A DNA stretch of 64,000 bases, taken from assembly GCA_026392355.1 (NCBI GenBank), contig JAPLCF010000041.1, forward strand, positions 140,716 to 204,715, read 5' to 3'. This document shows positions 47,621-55,789 of the stretch, one piece after another. This DNA is from Actinomycetota bacterium. Lineage in GTDB: Bacteria > Actinomycetota > Thermoleophilia > Gaiellales > F1-60-MAGs149. How positions within the stretch are numbered: position 1 is the first letter of the stretch; every line of letters begins with the position of its first letter. The translations under genes were made by a program, and so were the position numbers. A model generated the notes under the pieces. That model was given only the letters and a program-made list of their open reading frames with translations. It did not search any database and was not told the DNA's origin.

Positions 47621-48751
47621 TTACTCGGACTCCGACGCGGCATGCGCCGAAGCATCCCCTCCGTCCGCGCTCGAGGGCAGGCCCTCAATCACGAAGCTGT
47701 TTTCAGCTGCCCAGTGCAGCGAAATCGTGTCGCCGGCCTGCGGGTCGACCGCGGCGGCCTCGTCGTTGAGACGATGGACCTGCAGCGAGTCGCCATTCGG
47801 CAAGTCGACGGTGATCTGCGTCATCGAGCCGAGGTACATGACGTCGCTGACACGACCGCCGACACTCGAGGCATCATCGCCGAGGCCGTTGGCGCTCAGG
47901 TGAATCTTCTCCGGGCGCACGGTGATCTGCAGGCTGCCGGATGTTGTCGCCGAGTTGGCGACGATGCGCTGGCCCTCGGAGAGGTCCATGATCGCCTTGC
48001 CGCCCTCGCTGCGGTCGACGCGCATGTTGACAATGTTCGACGTGCCGATGAAGCCGGCCACGAAGGCCGTCGCCGGATGCTCATAGATCTCGCGCGGACC
48101 GGCGCACTGCTCGACGATGCCGTTGTTCATAACCGCGATGCGGTCGGACATCGTCAGTGCCTCTTCCTGGTCGTGTGTGACGTACACGAAGGTCGTGCCG
48201 GTGCGGACCTGGATCGCCTTGAGCTCGTGCTGCATCTCCTTGCGGAGCTTGAGGTCGAGCGCGCCGAGCGGCTCGTCGAGGAGCAGGGCGGCGGGGCGAT
48301 TGACGAGTGCGCGGGCGAGCGCCACGCGCTGCTGCTGGCCGCCGGAGAGCTGGGCGGGCTTGCGCAACTCGAAGCCGTCGAGCTGCACTGAGGCGATCGC
48401 CTCAGCTGCGCGGCTCTTGACCTCGCCCTTCTTGACCTTCTTGATCTTGAGGCCGAACTCCACGTTCTCCTGCACGGTCATGTGCGGGAAGAGCGCGTAG
48501 GCCTGGAAGACCATGTTGACGTTGCGCTTGGCAGGCGGCACCTCGGTGACGTCCTCACCGGCCAGCGTGACGTTGCCGATGGTGGGGACCTCGAAGCCCG
48601 CGATCATGCGGAGCGTCGTCGTCTTGCCGCAGCCGGACGGTCCCAGCATCGAGAAGAACTCGCCCTCGCCAATGTTCAGGTCGATGTCATTCACCACGAT
48701 GTTCTCGCCGAACGCCTTGGTGACACCGCTGAGCACGATGTGTCCGTCCAC
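47621..48751 (-). CDS. potA: ABC transporter ATPase, PotA type
   Basis: The 376-aa ATPase has Walker [10 protein letters not shown], the signature LSGGQQQR, Walker [12 protein letters not shown] and the H-loop THDQEEAL, followed by a C-terminal TOBE-like regulatory domain (about residues 280-365). This is the PotA/UgpC arrangement. The GTG at 48751 follows GAGGGAGAG. It is the first gene of the operon and faces a TetR gene across 147 bp. Confidence 0.92.
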   Translation of the reverse strand: MDGHIVLSGVTKAFGENIVVNDIDLNIGEGEFFSMLGPSGCGKTTTLRMIAGFEVPTIGNVTLAGEDVTEVPPAKRNVNMVFQAYALFPHMTVQENVEFGLKIKKVKKGEVKSRAAEAIASVQLDGFELRKPAQLSGGQQQRVALARALVNRPAALLLDEPLGALDLKLRKEMQHELKAIQVRTGTTFVYVTHDQEEALTMSDRIAVMNNGIVEQCAGPREIYEHPATAFVAGFIGTSNIVNMRVDRSEGGKAIMDLSEGQRIVANSATTSGSLQITVRPEKIHLSANGLGDDASSVGGRVSDVMYLGSMTQITVDLPNGDSLQVHRLNDEAAAVDPQAGDTISLHWAAENSFVIEGLPSSADGGDASAHAASESE

Positions 48752-48797
48752 GATCTCTCCCTCTCTCCCGTACCGTCGTATTGTTACCGCACTTTCC

Positions 48798-48825
48798 CGG
48801 AATGCAAGCAATCCGGTGCAATCCG
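48798..48825. promoter_or_regulatory. Candidate TetR operator in the potA-tetR gap
   Basis: CGGAATGCAAGCAATCCG (48798-48815) is an 18-bp near-palindrome with 14 matching positions. Its right half GCAATCCG is repeated 2 bp later (48818-48825). It lies between the divergent potA and tetR genes, where an operator of the local regulator is expected. The assignment is by position and symmetry only. Confidence 0.45.
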
Positions 48826-48898
48826 AATTTCATCTGTTCTGTGGTGGTTTTATGGTGACGCGCTTGACACGGTGCCCGGCTCCGGCGACCCTCCGTCC

Positions 48899-49531
48899 AT
48901 GGCGCCTTCGCGGATCTCTAACGGCGCGGTCGTGAGTGAAACCACCGCGGAGCGCCGGACGGAGCTGCTGGCGGCTACGACGCGGGTGATCGCGCGGCGG
49001 GGGTATGCCGGCACGCGCTTCCAGGATGTGGCCGACGAGGCCGGCGTCGCCGTCGGTACGTTGCAGCATCACTTCGGCACGCGCTCGCGCATGCTGTCGG
49101 AGGCGCTCGAGCAGTGGATCGACGACACTGACGAGCGCCTTGTCGAGCTGCGCGCCTCCGAAGGTGACGCGTGGGATCGGCTGCACACGATCCTCGTCTA
49201 CGTGGGCACGCGCATCGGTGAGCGCAGCGATTCGTGGCGCATGTTCCTCGACTTCACGGGTGAGGCGCTCAAGGATCCGGAGTTGCGTCGTAGCGCCGCG
49301 CTGTCGCAGCAGCGCTGGCTTGATGGATTTCGGCAGACAATTCGAGAGGGGATCGCTGAGGGGACGTTCGCGCCGGTCGTCGACGGTGACGAGGCTGCCG
49401 CGATCCTCTCGGGCCTGATCGACGGCCTCGCGCTGCAGGTGTTCGCAATGGACAGCGACATCAGTGGAGCGGAGGCAACGGCGTGGCTGGTGAACACCGC
49501 GCGGGTGCTCGTGCGCCCGCACAGCGCCTGA
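48899..49531 (+). CDS. TetR-family transcriptional regulator
   Basis: The 210-aa product has the TetR N-terminal helix-turn-helix (ARRGYAGTRFQDVADEAGVA, VGTLQHHFGTR) and a divergent ligand-binding C-terminus (WRMFLDFTGEAL). It is transcribed away from the polyamine-type importer and probably represses it. The ATG at 48899 is used; a GTG at 48932 would also keep the HTH. Confidence 0.9.
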   Translation: MAPSRISNGAVVSETTAERRTELLAATTRVIARRGYAGTRFQDVADEAGVAVGTLQHHFGTRSRMLSEALEQWIDDTDERLVELRASEGDAWDRLHTILVYVGTRIGERSDSWRMFLDFTGEALKDPELRRSAALSQQRWLDGFRQTIREGIAEGTFAPVVDGDEAAAILSGLIDGLALQVFAMDSDISGAEATAWLVNTARVLVRPHSA

Positions 49532-49559
49532 GCCGTCGTCGCGTGGGATAGTTCCGCGT

Positions 49560-50003
49560 GTGAGCCAGCAGCCGAAGCAGCGTAAGGCCTCGACCGCGTC
49601 GCTCCTGCGCGCCGCCATGGACGCGCGTCCGGAGACGGATACGCGGCCGTGGAGCGAGTTCGCACAGGAGTTCGCCGAGCAGCAGGGGCTGGCCTCCGTC
49701 GGCAGCGTGCAGGTGCAGATCAGCCGCATCCTGCGCGAGCGTGGTGCCGTCGAGCCGCGGCGGCCGCGCCCGCAGGGCGATCGTGTGCCGCCGCGTCTGA
49801 CGCCCTTGACGGAGGCGCTGTTGGCGGCCTCGGGCGCCGGTTCGTTGGAGGCCGCGCTCGATATCGCTACCACCGGTATCGAGCCACCGTCGGATACGGC
49901 CATCGCGCTCGCGGCCGCAATCGTCGCCCGAGCAGACACGGACGCAGCGCTCGCCAAACGTCTGGCAACCGCCCGCCGACAGCTCGGTAAGAGCCGCGCA
50001 TGA
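49560..50003 (+). CDS. Hypothetical protein, 147 aa
   Basis: I do not recognise a family. The GTG at 49560 opens a frame with an N-terminal helical region (ASTASLLRAAMDARP), a QVQISRILRERGAVEPRRPR segment that could be a winged-helix remnant, and an Ala-rich helical C-terminus. The downstream methyltransferase-fold gene overlaps its stop by 4 bp, which supports translation. Confidence 0.55.
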   Translation: MSQQPKQRKASTASLLRAAMDARPETDTRPWSEFAQEFAEQQGLASVGSVQVQISRILRERGAVEPRRPRPQGDRVPPRLTPLTEALLAASGAGSLEAALDIATTGIEPPSDTAIALAAAIVARADTDAALAKRLATARRQLGKSRA

Positions 50004-51016
50004 AACGCCCCGTGATCGATCCGACGGCCGTGGATGCACTCGCCACCTATCTCGGCGACGTCTGGGGCGCTCGCCCGTTGGCCGCCGAGTCCGACCTCGA
50101 TCCGGTCCTGCTGCGTGCGCTGCGTGGCGATCGGCTGCGCTTCGAGCGCGAGGCCGAGAGCGGCGGCGACGACCCCGTCTGGCGCGAGGCAATCCGGCGT
50201 CGCTACGACCGACCGATTCCCGAGAGCGAGGGCGCGGTCGGCGAGGCGCTGGCTACCGGGCAGTGGCGCGATCTGATCAGTGTCGACCTCTCGCGCGTCT
50301 GGGTCGAGGTGCTGACGATCGGTGTCTGGGCCGACGCGCTGCTGCGGGTCCTGCCGCCGGGCCCGGTGCTGTCGTGTGGCTGCAACGCCGGCTATCTCGA
50401 GGCGTGGCTGTCGTCACGTCACCCCAAGCGCCACTTCGTCGGCGTCGATCTCGCCGAGGGCGCGATCGCGGCCGGCTACGACCGCATGCGCGACACCGGC
50501 GCGGTCGATCTGGAGTTGCGGGCCGGTGCGTATGCCGATCTCGCCGCCTGGGATGAGCGCTTCCCCGTCGTGCTGGTCTTGTCGGGCCTGCTCGAGCAGT
50601 TCCGCGCCGGTGATGGCGAGACGGCGGAGGGCATCGATCAGATCGCTGCCGCGCTCGCCCCGAAGGGTTCGCTCGTGCTCGTCGAGGCGCGCCTCGCTGA
50701 GCACGCGCAGTCCGCCGCGTTGGCGCTGTCGCGCAACGGGCTCGGTATCGCGCACGCGGGCATCCTTGGTGGCCGGGGCGCGCGTCCGCTTCGCCATCTC
50801 GTCGAGCGCCAGCCGATGGGGGCGTGGCGCGCACTGACGGGCATCGTCGCCACGCAGGGGCATACGGGCGAGTTGTCGCTGGCGGGCGCCTGCCGTGCGG
50901 CAGCACAGGCGTGGGATGAGCCGTTCAGCGCCTTCGCCGGTGAGCAGTCTGAGTGGACGGACCGCAACCTCGCGCGCGCTTGGGCGGCGCAGGCCGTGCC
51001 GGTCGTCCTGCCCTAG
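50000..51016 (+). CDS. SAM-dependent methyltransferase-fold protein
   Basis: The 338-aa product contains a Rossmann-like methyltransferase core from about residue 120: VLSCGCNAGYLEAWLSSRHP for motif I, FVGVDLAEGAIA for motif II and LVLSGLLEQF. Flanking regions of about 100 residues on each side are specific to this protein. The substrate is unknown. It is coupled to the 147-aa gene by a 4-bp overlap and converges with the hydratase gene. Confidence 0.7.
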   Translation: MKRPVIDPTAVDALATYLGDVWGARPLAAESDLDPVLLRALRGDRLRFEREAESGGDDPVWREAIRRRYDRPIPESEGAVGEALATGQWRDLISVDLSRVWVEVLTIGVWADALLRVLPPGPVLSCGCNAGYLEAWLSSRHPKRHFVGVDLAEGAIAAGYDRMRDTGAVDLELRAGAYADLAAWDERFPVVLVLSGLLEQFRAGDGETAEGIDQIAAALAPKGSLVLVEARLAEHAQSAALALSRNGLGIAHAGILGGRGARPLRHLVERQPMGAWRALTGIVATQGHTGELSLAGACRAAAQAWDEPFSAFAGEQSEWTDRNLARAWAAQAVPVVLP

Positions 51017-51018
51017 CC

Positions 51019-51795
51019 CTAGTCGACCCAGACGCGGATGTCGCCGAGACCGTCGCTGGCGAGCTCGGCCATCTGGCCGGACGCGAGCGCCTTGGCGGGA
51101 ATGATCGCGCCGGTCAAGATCACGTCGCCCGGCTGCAACTGCACGCCATAGCGGGCGGTCGCCTCGCTCAGCCAGGTGATCGCGTTGAGCGGATGGCCAA
51201 GCACCTCCGTGGCGTTCATGAACCCATCGGTGAAACCGTCGATCTGCAGTTTGACGTCGGTCTGGTCCAGCGTCATCGGGTCGTACTCGGTATTCCACTC
51301 GCCGAGGATCGTGCCGTACTGCTGCGTGCCGTCGGCAATCAGCGTGGGCAGTCCCGCCTCGTCGACCTTGCAGCGGGGCTGAACGATCTCGAAGGCGATG
51401 GCGACGCCGTCAATCGCGTCGGCCGCCTCTTGGCGCGAGATCGGTCCGGAGATCGCCTGGCTGAGGCGCACGGCGATCTCGGCCTCGACCCCGAGGCCGG
51501 CACCGCCGGGGCTCGCGAGCTCGGCCTCCTCGACGTACGAGTTGCCGGCAAGCAGACCGGCGAAAACCGGCTCAGTTGCGCCGTGCTTGGCCTGCGCCCC
51601 ATCGTTGGTGAAGCCGACCTTCCAGCCGATCTGCGCGCCGCCGCCGTGCTCCGAGAGGAGCTCGAGCAGGGCCAGGTGCGTGGCGTAGCCCTCGGTCAGA
51701 TCTTGGGGCGCGAGGGTTGCATCCAGCAGCGCGTCGCGGTTCTCGGTGCGGCAGAGGAGTAGGGCGTTGGCGGCGTCGCTGATGCGGTTGGACAT
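51019..51795 (-). CDS. 2-keto-4-pentenoate hydratase-family protein
   Basis: The 258-aa protein matches the MhpD family: IGWKVGFTN, LGVEAEIAVRLSQ, AIDGVAIAFEIVQPR and the C-terminal LQPGDVILTGAI. Acidic residues in the EAEIA segment bind the metal. The family hydrates 2-oxo-pent-4-enoate in meta-cleavage of aromatics, or decarboxylates related acids; no other ring-cleavage gene is in the window. The ATG at 51795 keeps only the conserved start. Confidence 0.88.
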   Translation of the reverse strand: MSNRISDAANALLLCRTENRDALLDATLAPQDLTEGYATHLALLELLSEHGGGAQIGWKVGFTNDGAQAKHGATEPVFAGLLAGNSYVEEAELASPGGAGLGVEAEIAVRLSQAISGPISRQEAADAIDGVAIAFEIVQPRCKVDEAGLPTLIADGTQQYGTILGEWNTEYDPMTLDQTDVKLQIDGFTDGFMNATEVLGHPLNAITWLSEATARYGVQLQPGDVILTGAIIPAKALASGQMAELASDGLGDIRVWVD

Positions 51796-51930
51796 GGGCC
51801 GGATCCTAGACGGGGAGCACGCCCGCGGTAGGTGCGCGGTGCACGGCGATCTCCTGACGGGCATGGCGACTCCCACCACCAAGCTGCCGTTCCGAACGGA
51901 AAGCTCCCCGTTGATCGTGCTGTGTCCCGC

Positions 51931-52305
51931 CTAGCGGCGGATCTCCACGCTCGTCGACTTGACGATCGCCGTCGCAGTATCCCCGGCCTTGAGGTCGAGC
52001 TCCTCGACGGCCTCGCGCGTGATGATCGAGACCATGCGATACGGCCCGCACGACAGCTCGACCTTGGCCATCAGCCCATCCTTTTCGACCGACACGACGG
52101 TCCCTTCGAGTTGATTGCGCGCGGAGACGCCGGTCTGTGGCGCGCGGTCGCGCAGCAGTTCGCGCAGGTCGGCGGCGTCGATGGTGCGCTGGCCGCCCGT
52201 CGAGCGGGCAAACGTGACGCGGCCGTCCTTCTCCCAGCGGCGCAGCGTGTCGACGCTGACGCCGAGGATGCTCGCGGCTTGGCCGATGCGGATCTGCTCG
52301 CCCAT
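51931..52305 (-). CDS. MerR-type HTH regulator with molybdate-binding (Mop/TOBE) domain
   Basis: The 124-aa protein joins an N-terminal MerR-like HTH (IRIGQAASILGVSVDTLRRW, residues 5-25) to a C-terminal Mop/TOBE domain (NQLEGTVVSVEKDGLMAKVE, residues 64-124), which binds molybdate or tungstate oxyanions. It is the last gene of the mod locus, 9 bp after modB, and is probably its sensor. A hairpin with CCGTTCCGAACGG lies downstream. The 135-bp gap towards the hydratase gene shows no other gene. Confidence 0.88.
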   Translation of the reverse strand: MGEQIRIGQAASILGVSVDTLRRWEKDGRVTFARSTGGQRTIDAADLRELLRDRAPQTGVSARNQLEGTVVSVEKDGLMAKVELSCGPYRMVSIITREAVEELDLKAGDTATAIVKSTSVEIRR

Positions 52306-52314
52306 GTGTCGAGG

Positions 52315-53133
52315 CTACCAGCCGCCCACGGGCGTCGAGGATCCGGTCGGGCTCCACAGTGGTGGCAGCTTCGCGACGAGCAGCACGCCGCCGCTGATGG
52401 CAAGCAGCAGGATGCCGACGGCCACGGCGGAGTCGAGGTTTACATCCAGCTGCGCGTAGACGGCAAGCGGCAGCGTTTCGGTAACGCGCGCGACGCTGCC
52501 GGCGAACAGCAGCGTGGCACCGAACTCACCAATCCCGCGGGCAAACGCGAGGGCCCAGCCGGCGCGCAGACCGTCGGCGGCAAGCGGCAGGGCGATGCGG
52601 CGGAAGACGGTGCCTTCGGACGCGCCGAGGTCGCGGGCGGCATCGAGCTGGTTGCGATCGAGGGCGGCAAACGCGGAGACGGCGGCGCGCACGTAGTAGG
52701 GGCCGGCCACGAACGTCACCGCAATCACGACGGCGGCCTGCGTGAAGGGCAGGAAGATGCCGGCATTCGTGAGCGCCGAGCCAAACAGCCCGAACGCGCC
52801 AAACGCGGTCAAGAGGGCGATGCCTGCCACCGCCGGGGGCAGCACGAGTGGCAGCTCGAGCAGCGTTAGGAGAGCGGGGCGCCCACGGAACCGGCCGAGC
52901 GCGAGCAGGTATGCAGCGGGCGTGCCGACGGCCAGGATGATCACGTTCGCGATCACGTTGGTCTTCAGCGACACGAGCAGGGCGGACGTGACCGCGGTCT
53001 CGCGCAGGAGCCCCGGCAGATCGCGCATGGGGACCTGGAGGAGCAGCGCGGCGATGGGCGCGAGCAGGAAGGCGAACGTCGCGATCGCTGTGACCACGAG
53101 CAGCACGCGGAAGATGCCGGCGCGGTGTGTCAT
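52315..53133 (-). CDS. modB: Molybdate ABC transporter permease
   Basis: The 272-aa permease has five or six membrane helices and the EAA loop DAARDLGASEGTVFRRIALP, with the ModB-typical RGIGEFGATLLFAGSV. It forms the molybdate channel. Its start overlaps the modA stop by 4 bp. No ATPase gene (modC) is adjacent, which is unusual; it may use an ATPase encoded elsewhere. Confidence 0.9.
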   Translation of the reverse strand: MTHRAGIFRVLLVVTAIATFAFLLAPIAALLLQVPMRDLPGLLRETAVTSALLVSLKTNVIANVIILAVGTPAAYLLALGRFRGRPALLTLLELPLVLPPAVAGIALLTAFGAFGLFGSALTNAGIFLPFTQAAVVIAVTFVAGPYYVRAAVSAFAALDRNQLDAARDLGASEGTVFRRIALPLAADGLRAGWALAFARGIGEFGATLLFAGSVARVTETLPLAVYAQLDVNLDSAVAVGILLLAISGGVLLVAKLPPLWSPTGSSTPVGGW

Positions 53134-53870
53134 GACTTGGGTGGTAGTCCGAAGTGCGCGTTGGCGAGAGCCTGCCGGCCGCTCAGGCTCAGCAGTCGCG
53201 AAATCACCGTCTTGGCGCCAGCGGTATCTGCGCCACTCCGCCTGACGACGCAGGCTTCGTAGCGGATCAGCGGCTGCGCGCTTGCGGGGACGGAAATCGC
53301 GCGGAGCCTCGAGGTGTTCGCGTACCAATCGGTCGTGTAGATGAAGCCGGCCGCCGCTGAGCCGAGTGCGACCGTGCTGACGACGTCGGTGGCCTTCTGG
53401 TACTGGCTGACCGTGTTCTTCTGCAGCGCGCGGCCGAGGCCGAGCTTGCCGAGCAGCGTGCGGGTGTAGATGCCGAGTGGGACGTTCTTGCCGCCGACGG
53501 CCAGCCGGTAGCCGCCCGGCTTGTCGAGCTGCTGCACGCGCGTGATGCCGGCTGGGTTCGACGCGGGCGTGACGAACGTCAGCGTGTTGAGCGCGAAGAC
53601 GTTCGGCGTGTCGCACAGGCCCTTCGCATACAGGCGCTGGGCATAGAGCGGGGCGGCGGAGAGGAAGACGTCGGCGGGTGCGCCCTGCTCGATCTGGAAG
53701 GCGAGGGTGTCCGAGCCCGCGAAGTTGGTGCGATTGCCGGGAGCGATCGTTGGGACCACCTTCGACAGCGACGAGGCGGCGTAGATCGTGGTGGCCGAGG
53801 CGGCAACGGGCGCGAGGGCGACAGCGAGGAGGGTGAGAGCGAGAGCGCAGGGCAGGCGGAAACGTGGCAC
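53130..53870 (-). CDS. modA: Molybdate-binding periplasmic protein
   Basis: The 246-aa product has a signal peptide (cleavage near ASA-TT). The ModA pattern follows: YAASSLSKVVPTI at the start, FAGSDTLAFQIEQGAPADVF for oxyanion contact and a C-terminal LANAHFGLPP. It delivers molybdate or tungstate to ModB. It is the first gene of the mod cluster; the leader contains two 8-bp palindromes. Confidence 0.9.
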   Translation of the reverse strand: MPRFRLPCALALTLLAVALAPVAASATTIYAASSLSKVVPTIAPGNRTNFAGSDTLAFQIEQGAPADVFLSAAPLYAQRLYAKGLCDTPNVFALNTLTFVTPASNPAGITRVQQLDKPGGYRLAVGGKNVPLGIYTRTLLGKLGLGRALQKNTVSQYQKATDVVSTVALGSAAAGFIYTTDWYANTSRLRAISVPASAQPLIRYEACVVRRSGADTAGAKTVISRLLSLSGRQALANAHFGLPPKS

Positions 53871-53904
53871 CCCGACACCGTACCGTCACAAAAGCATAGA
53901 TACA

Positions 53905-53928
53905 ACCTAGGTATTAGTGCCACTAGTG
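53905..53928. promoter_or_regulatory. Two palindromes upstream of modA
   Basis: ACCTAGGT (53905-53912) and CACTAGTG (53921-53928) are perfect 8-bp palindromes 16 bp apart, centre to centre, inside an AT-richer stretch 35 bp before modA and 53 bp before the divergent enolase-superfamily gene. Flanking AACCT and AGGTT are also inverted. They are candidate operator sites for the MerR/Mop regulator; this is inference. Confidence 0.4.
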
Positions 53929-53980
53929 CGAGGTTTCGCCCGTGTTCAACTGCCGTGTGGGTCTATGGGAGACTGCCGCT

Positions 53981-55150
53981 ATGCAGATCACCGCCATCCG
54001 CGCGATCCCGGTCAACATCCCCTTCGTCGCGCCCTACCGCTTTGCTTACGGCTCGATTGCGAGCCTCACCAAGACAATCGTTGAGGTCACCACCGACGAT
54101 GGGGTGGTGGGGTACGGCGAGGCGGCCGACGGCGATCGCAGTGCCGCAATCATGGCCGTGGCGCCGCGCGTGATCGGCCACGACCCGCTCGATCTCGATG
54201 CGATTGAGGCGGCGATCGTGCCCGGCTATGCCTACTCGCCGTGGAACGACGTGCTCGGCGCCAAGCGCACGTTCGGTGCGATCGAAATCGCGCTCTGGGA
54301 CATCCGGGGCAAGGTCGAGAACAAGCCGCTGTACGAGCTGCTCGGCGGCGCCGTGCGGACGGACATCCCGCTGACGGAGTACTTCTCCTACCGCTACCCC
54401 GGCCCGCACCACCCCGGCGAGTCGTCGCCGCTCGAGGTGGCGCGCGAGTGCGCGCGGCTGCTCGAGGAGTTTGGCGGCACGATCTTCGAGGGCAAGGTTG
54501 GCACGGTCGGCGCAGACGAGGAGCTCGCGATGGTGCGTGAGATCCGCGCGGCGATCGGCGAGCGCCCGTTACGGCTCGACTGCAATGGTGGGTGGCTCGT
54601 CTCGACCGCCCGCGAGCTGATCCCGCGCTTCGACGCGTTCGGTATCGATGCTTGGGAAGAACCCGTTGAGGGCCTCGAAGATCTGCTGGCGATTCGCGAC
54701 GTGACCGACCGCCCGCTCTCCACGCACGTGATGGACCTGCCGCTCGCCAAGGCGCTCGGCGTACCCGACGTGATCGTCACGAACCTCAACGAGAAGGGCG
54801 GCATCCGGCGCACGGTGGAATTCGTCCGTGCCTGCCAGGCCGCGGGTATCGGCTTTCGCTTCCACTCGGGCGAGACGGGCGTGGCCAGCACGGCGTACCT
54901 GCACATGACGGCCGCGATCGACCACATCAACGATGCCAGCCAGACGCTCTTCCGTTGGTACGCCGACGACGTCATCGTTGGCGGTCCGTACGTACCGCGC
55001 GGCGGGGTCGTGCCCGTGCCGACCGGCCCGGGGCTCGGCATCGAGATCGACCACGAAGCGCTTGATCGCTGCCACCGGCGGTACCTCGCCGAGGGGCTGT
55101 TCCCCGGCGCCGACGGCGCCGAGTATGGGCAGGAGTTCTCCCGGCGCTAG
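53981..55150 (+). CDS. Enolase-superfamily (mandelate racemase/glucarate dehydratase-like) enzyme
   Basis: The 389-aa protein has the capping domain (IPVNIPFVAPYRFAYGSIAS) and barrel domain of the superfamily. Barrel residues include FEGKVGTVG (catalytic-lysine strand), LRLDCNGGW (metal Asp), WEEPVEG (metal Glu), and FHSGETG near the C-terminus. Glucarate or galactarate dehydratase is the closest functional type I can suggest; a cycloisomerase or epimerase is possible. The ATG at 53981 is used. It converges with a VOC gene by 4 bp. Confidence 0.85.
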   Translation: MQITAIRAIPVNIPFVAPYRFAYGSIASLTKTIVEVTTDDGVVGYGEAADGDRSAAIMAVAPRVIGHDPLDLDAIEAAIVPGYAYSPWNDVLGAKRTFGAIEIALWDIRGKVENKPLYELLGGAVRTDIPLTEYFSYRYPGPHHPGESSPLEVARECARLLEEFGGTIFEGKVGTVGADEELAMVREIRAAIGERPLRLDCNGGWLVSTARELIPRFDAFGIDAWEEPVEGLEDLLAIRDVTDRPLSTHVMDLPLAKALGVPDVIVTNLNEKGGIRRTVEFVRACQAAGIGFRFHSGETGVASTAYLHMTAAIDHINDASQTLFRWYADDVIVGGPYVPRGGVVPVPTGPGLGIEIDHEALDRCHRRYLAEGLFPGADGAEYGQEFSRR

Positions 55151-55527
55151 TCCATCAGGCCGGGCGCGGCCTGATGGAGGATGAGCTGGTTGCCGTCGGG
55201 ATCGACGAACGGGTGAAACTTGCCAAACGGCGTGTCGTCGATGCCCTGACTGAACTCGAGGCCGCGCGCTTCGAGCTCCGCGGAGACGGCCTCAATGTCG
55301 TCGACGTCGAGGTACAGGCCGCCGATCGAGCCGGCCGGCACCTCAAGCCAGTCGCCCAGCGCGAGGTCGAGACCACCATTCGGTGCGCGCAGGTGGATCC
55401 AGCGCATGTTCGGGCCGACCTGGTTGTCGCCATAGACGCTGAAGCCGACGACGTCGCGGTAGAACGCGAGCGCGCGGTCCTGGTCGGTCACCGGCACGAT
55501 CAGCACGGAGGCGTGGGAGATGGGCAT
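55147..55527 (-). CDS. VOC (glyoxalase/bleomycin-resistance fold) protein
   Basis: The 126-aa protein has the vicinal oxygen chelate fold: VPVTDQDRALAFYRDVVGF, RWIHLRAPNG, and the C-terminal FHPFVDPDGNQLILHQ. Metal ligands typical of the fold are plausible at His and Glu positions but cannot be confirmed. It may be a glyoxalase-like or dioxygenase-like enzyme. It lies alone next to tRNA-Gln. Confidence 0.85.
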   Translation of the reverse strand: MPISHASVLIVPVTDQDRALAFYRDVVGFSVYGDNQVGPNMRWIHLRAPNGGLDLALGDWLEVPAGSIGGLYLDVDDIEAVSAELEARGLEFSQGIDDTPFGKFHPFVDPDGNQLILHQAAPGLMD

Positions 55528-55624
55528 GCCCGGAGTCTAGGTCGCGCCGTGTTTCCGCATCAGCACATTTCCGTGGATCGGCCTGTGTTTTTCCCGGGCG
55601 CGTGGCGCGATCTGCCGGCGGAGG

Positions 55625-55695
55625 CTGGGGCGGCAGGATTCGAACCTGCGGTGGCGGGACCAAAACCCGCTGCCTTACCACTTGGCGACGCCCCA
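55625..55695 (-). tRNA. tRNA-Gln (anticodon UUG)
   Basis: The minus strand folds as a 71-nt tRNA with acceptor TGGGGCG/CGCCCCA, discriminator G, anticodon stem GCGGG/CCCGC and loop TTTTGGT, giving anticodon TTG. The T-loop GGTTCGAATCC is standard. CCA is not encoded. Confidence 0.95.
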
Positions 55696-55789
55696 GAGTC
55701 GGCACGGAGCGTAGCGGGGACGGCCCGTCGGGTCAGGCGGGAACGGTGCCGCCTGCACTCCTGCCGACTATGACCGTGGCCGTCAGGGT

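Noticed and set aside
51796-51930. Small plus-strand gene between the hydratase and MerR/Mop genes
   Set aside because: The short frame overlaps the hydratase N-terminus and lacks any feature; only a small hairpin is visible.
53942-53980. Upstream GTG start for the enolase-superfamily gene
   Set aside because: The added 13 residues are not family-like and the ATG at 53981 starts the conserved strand.
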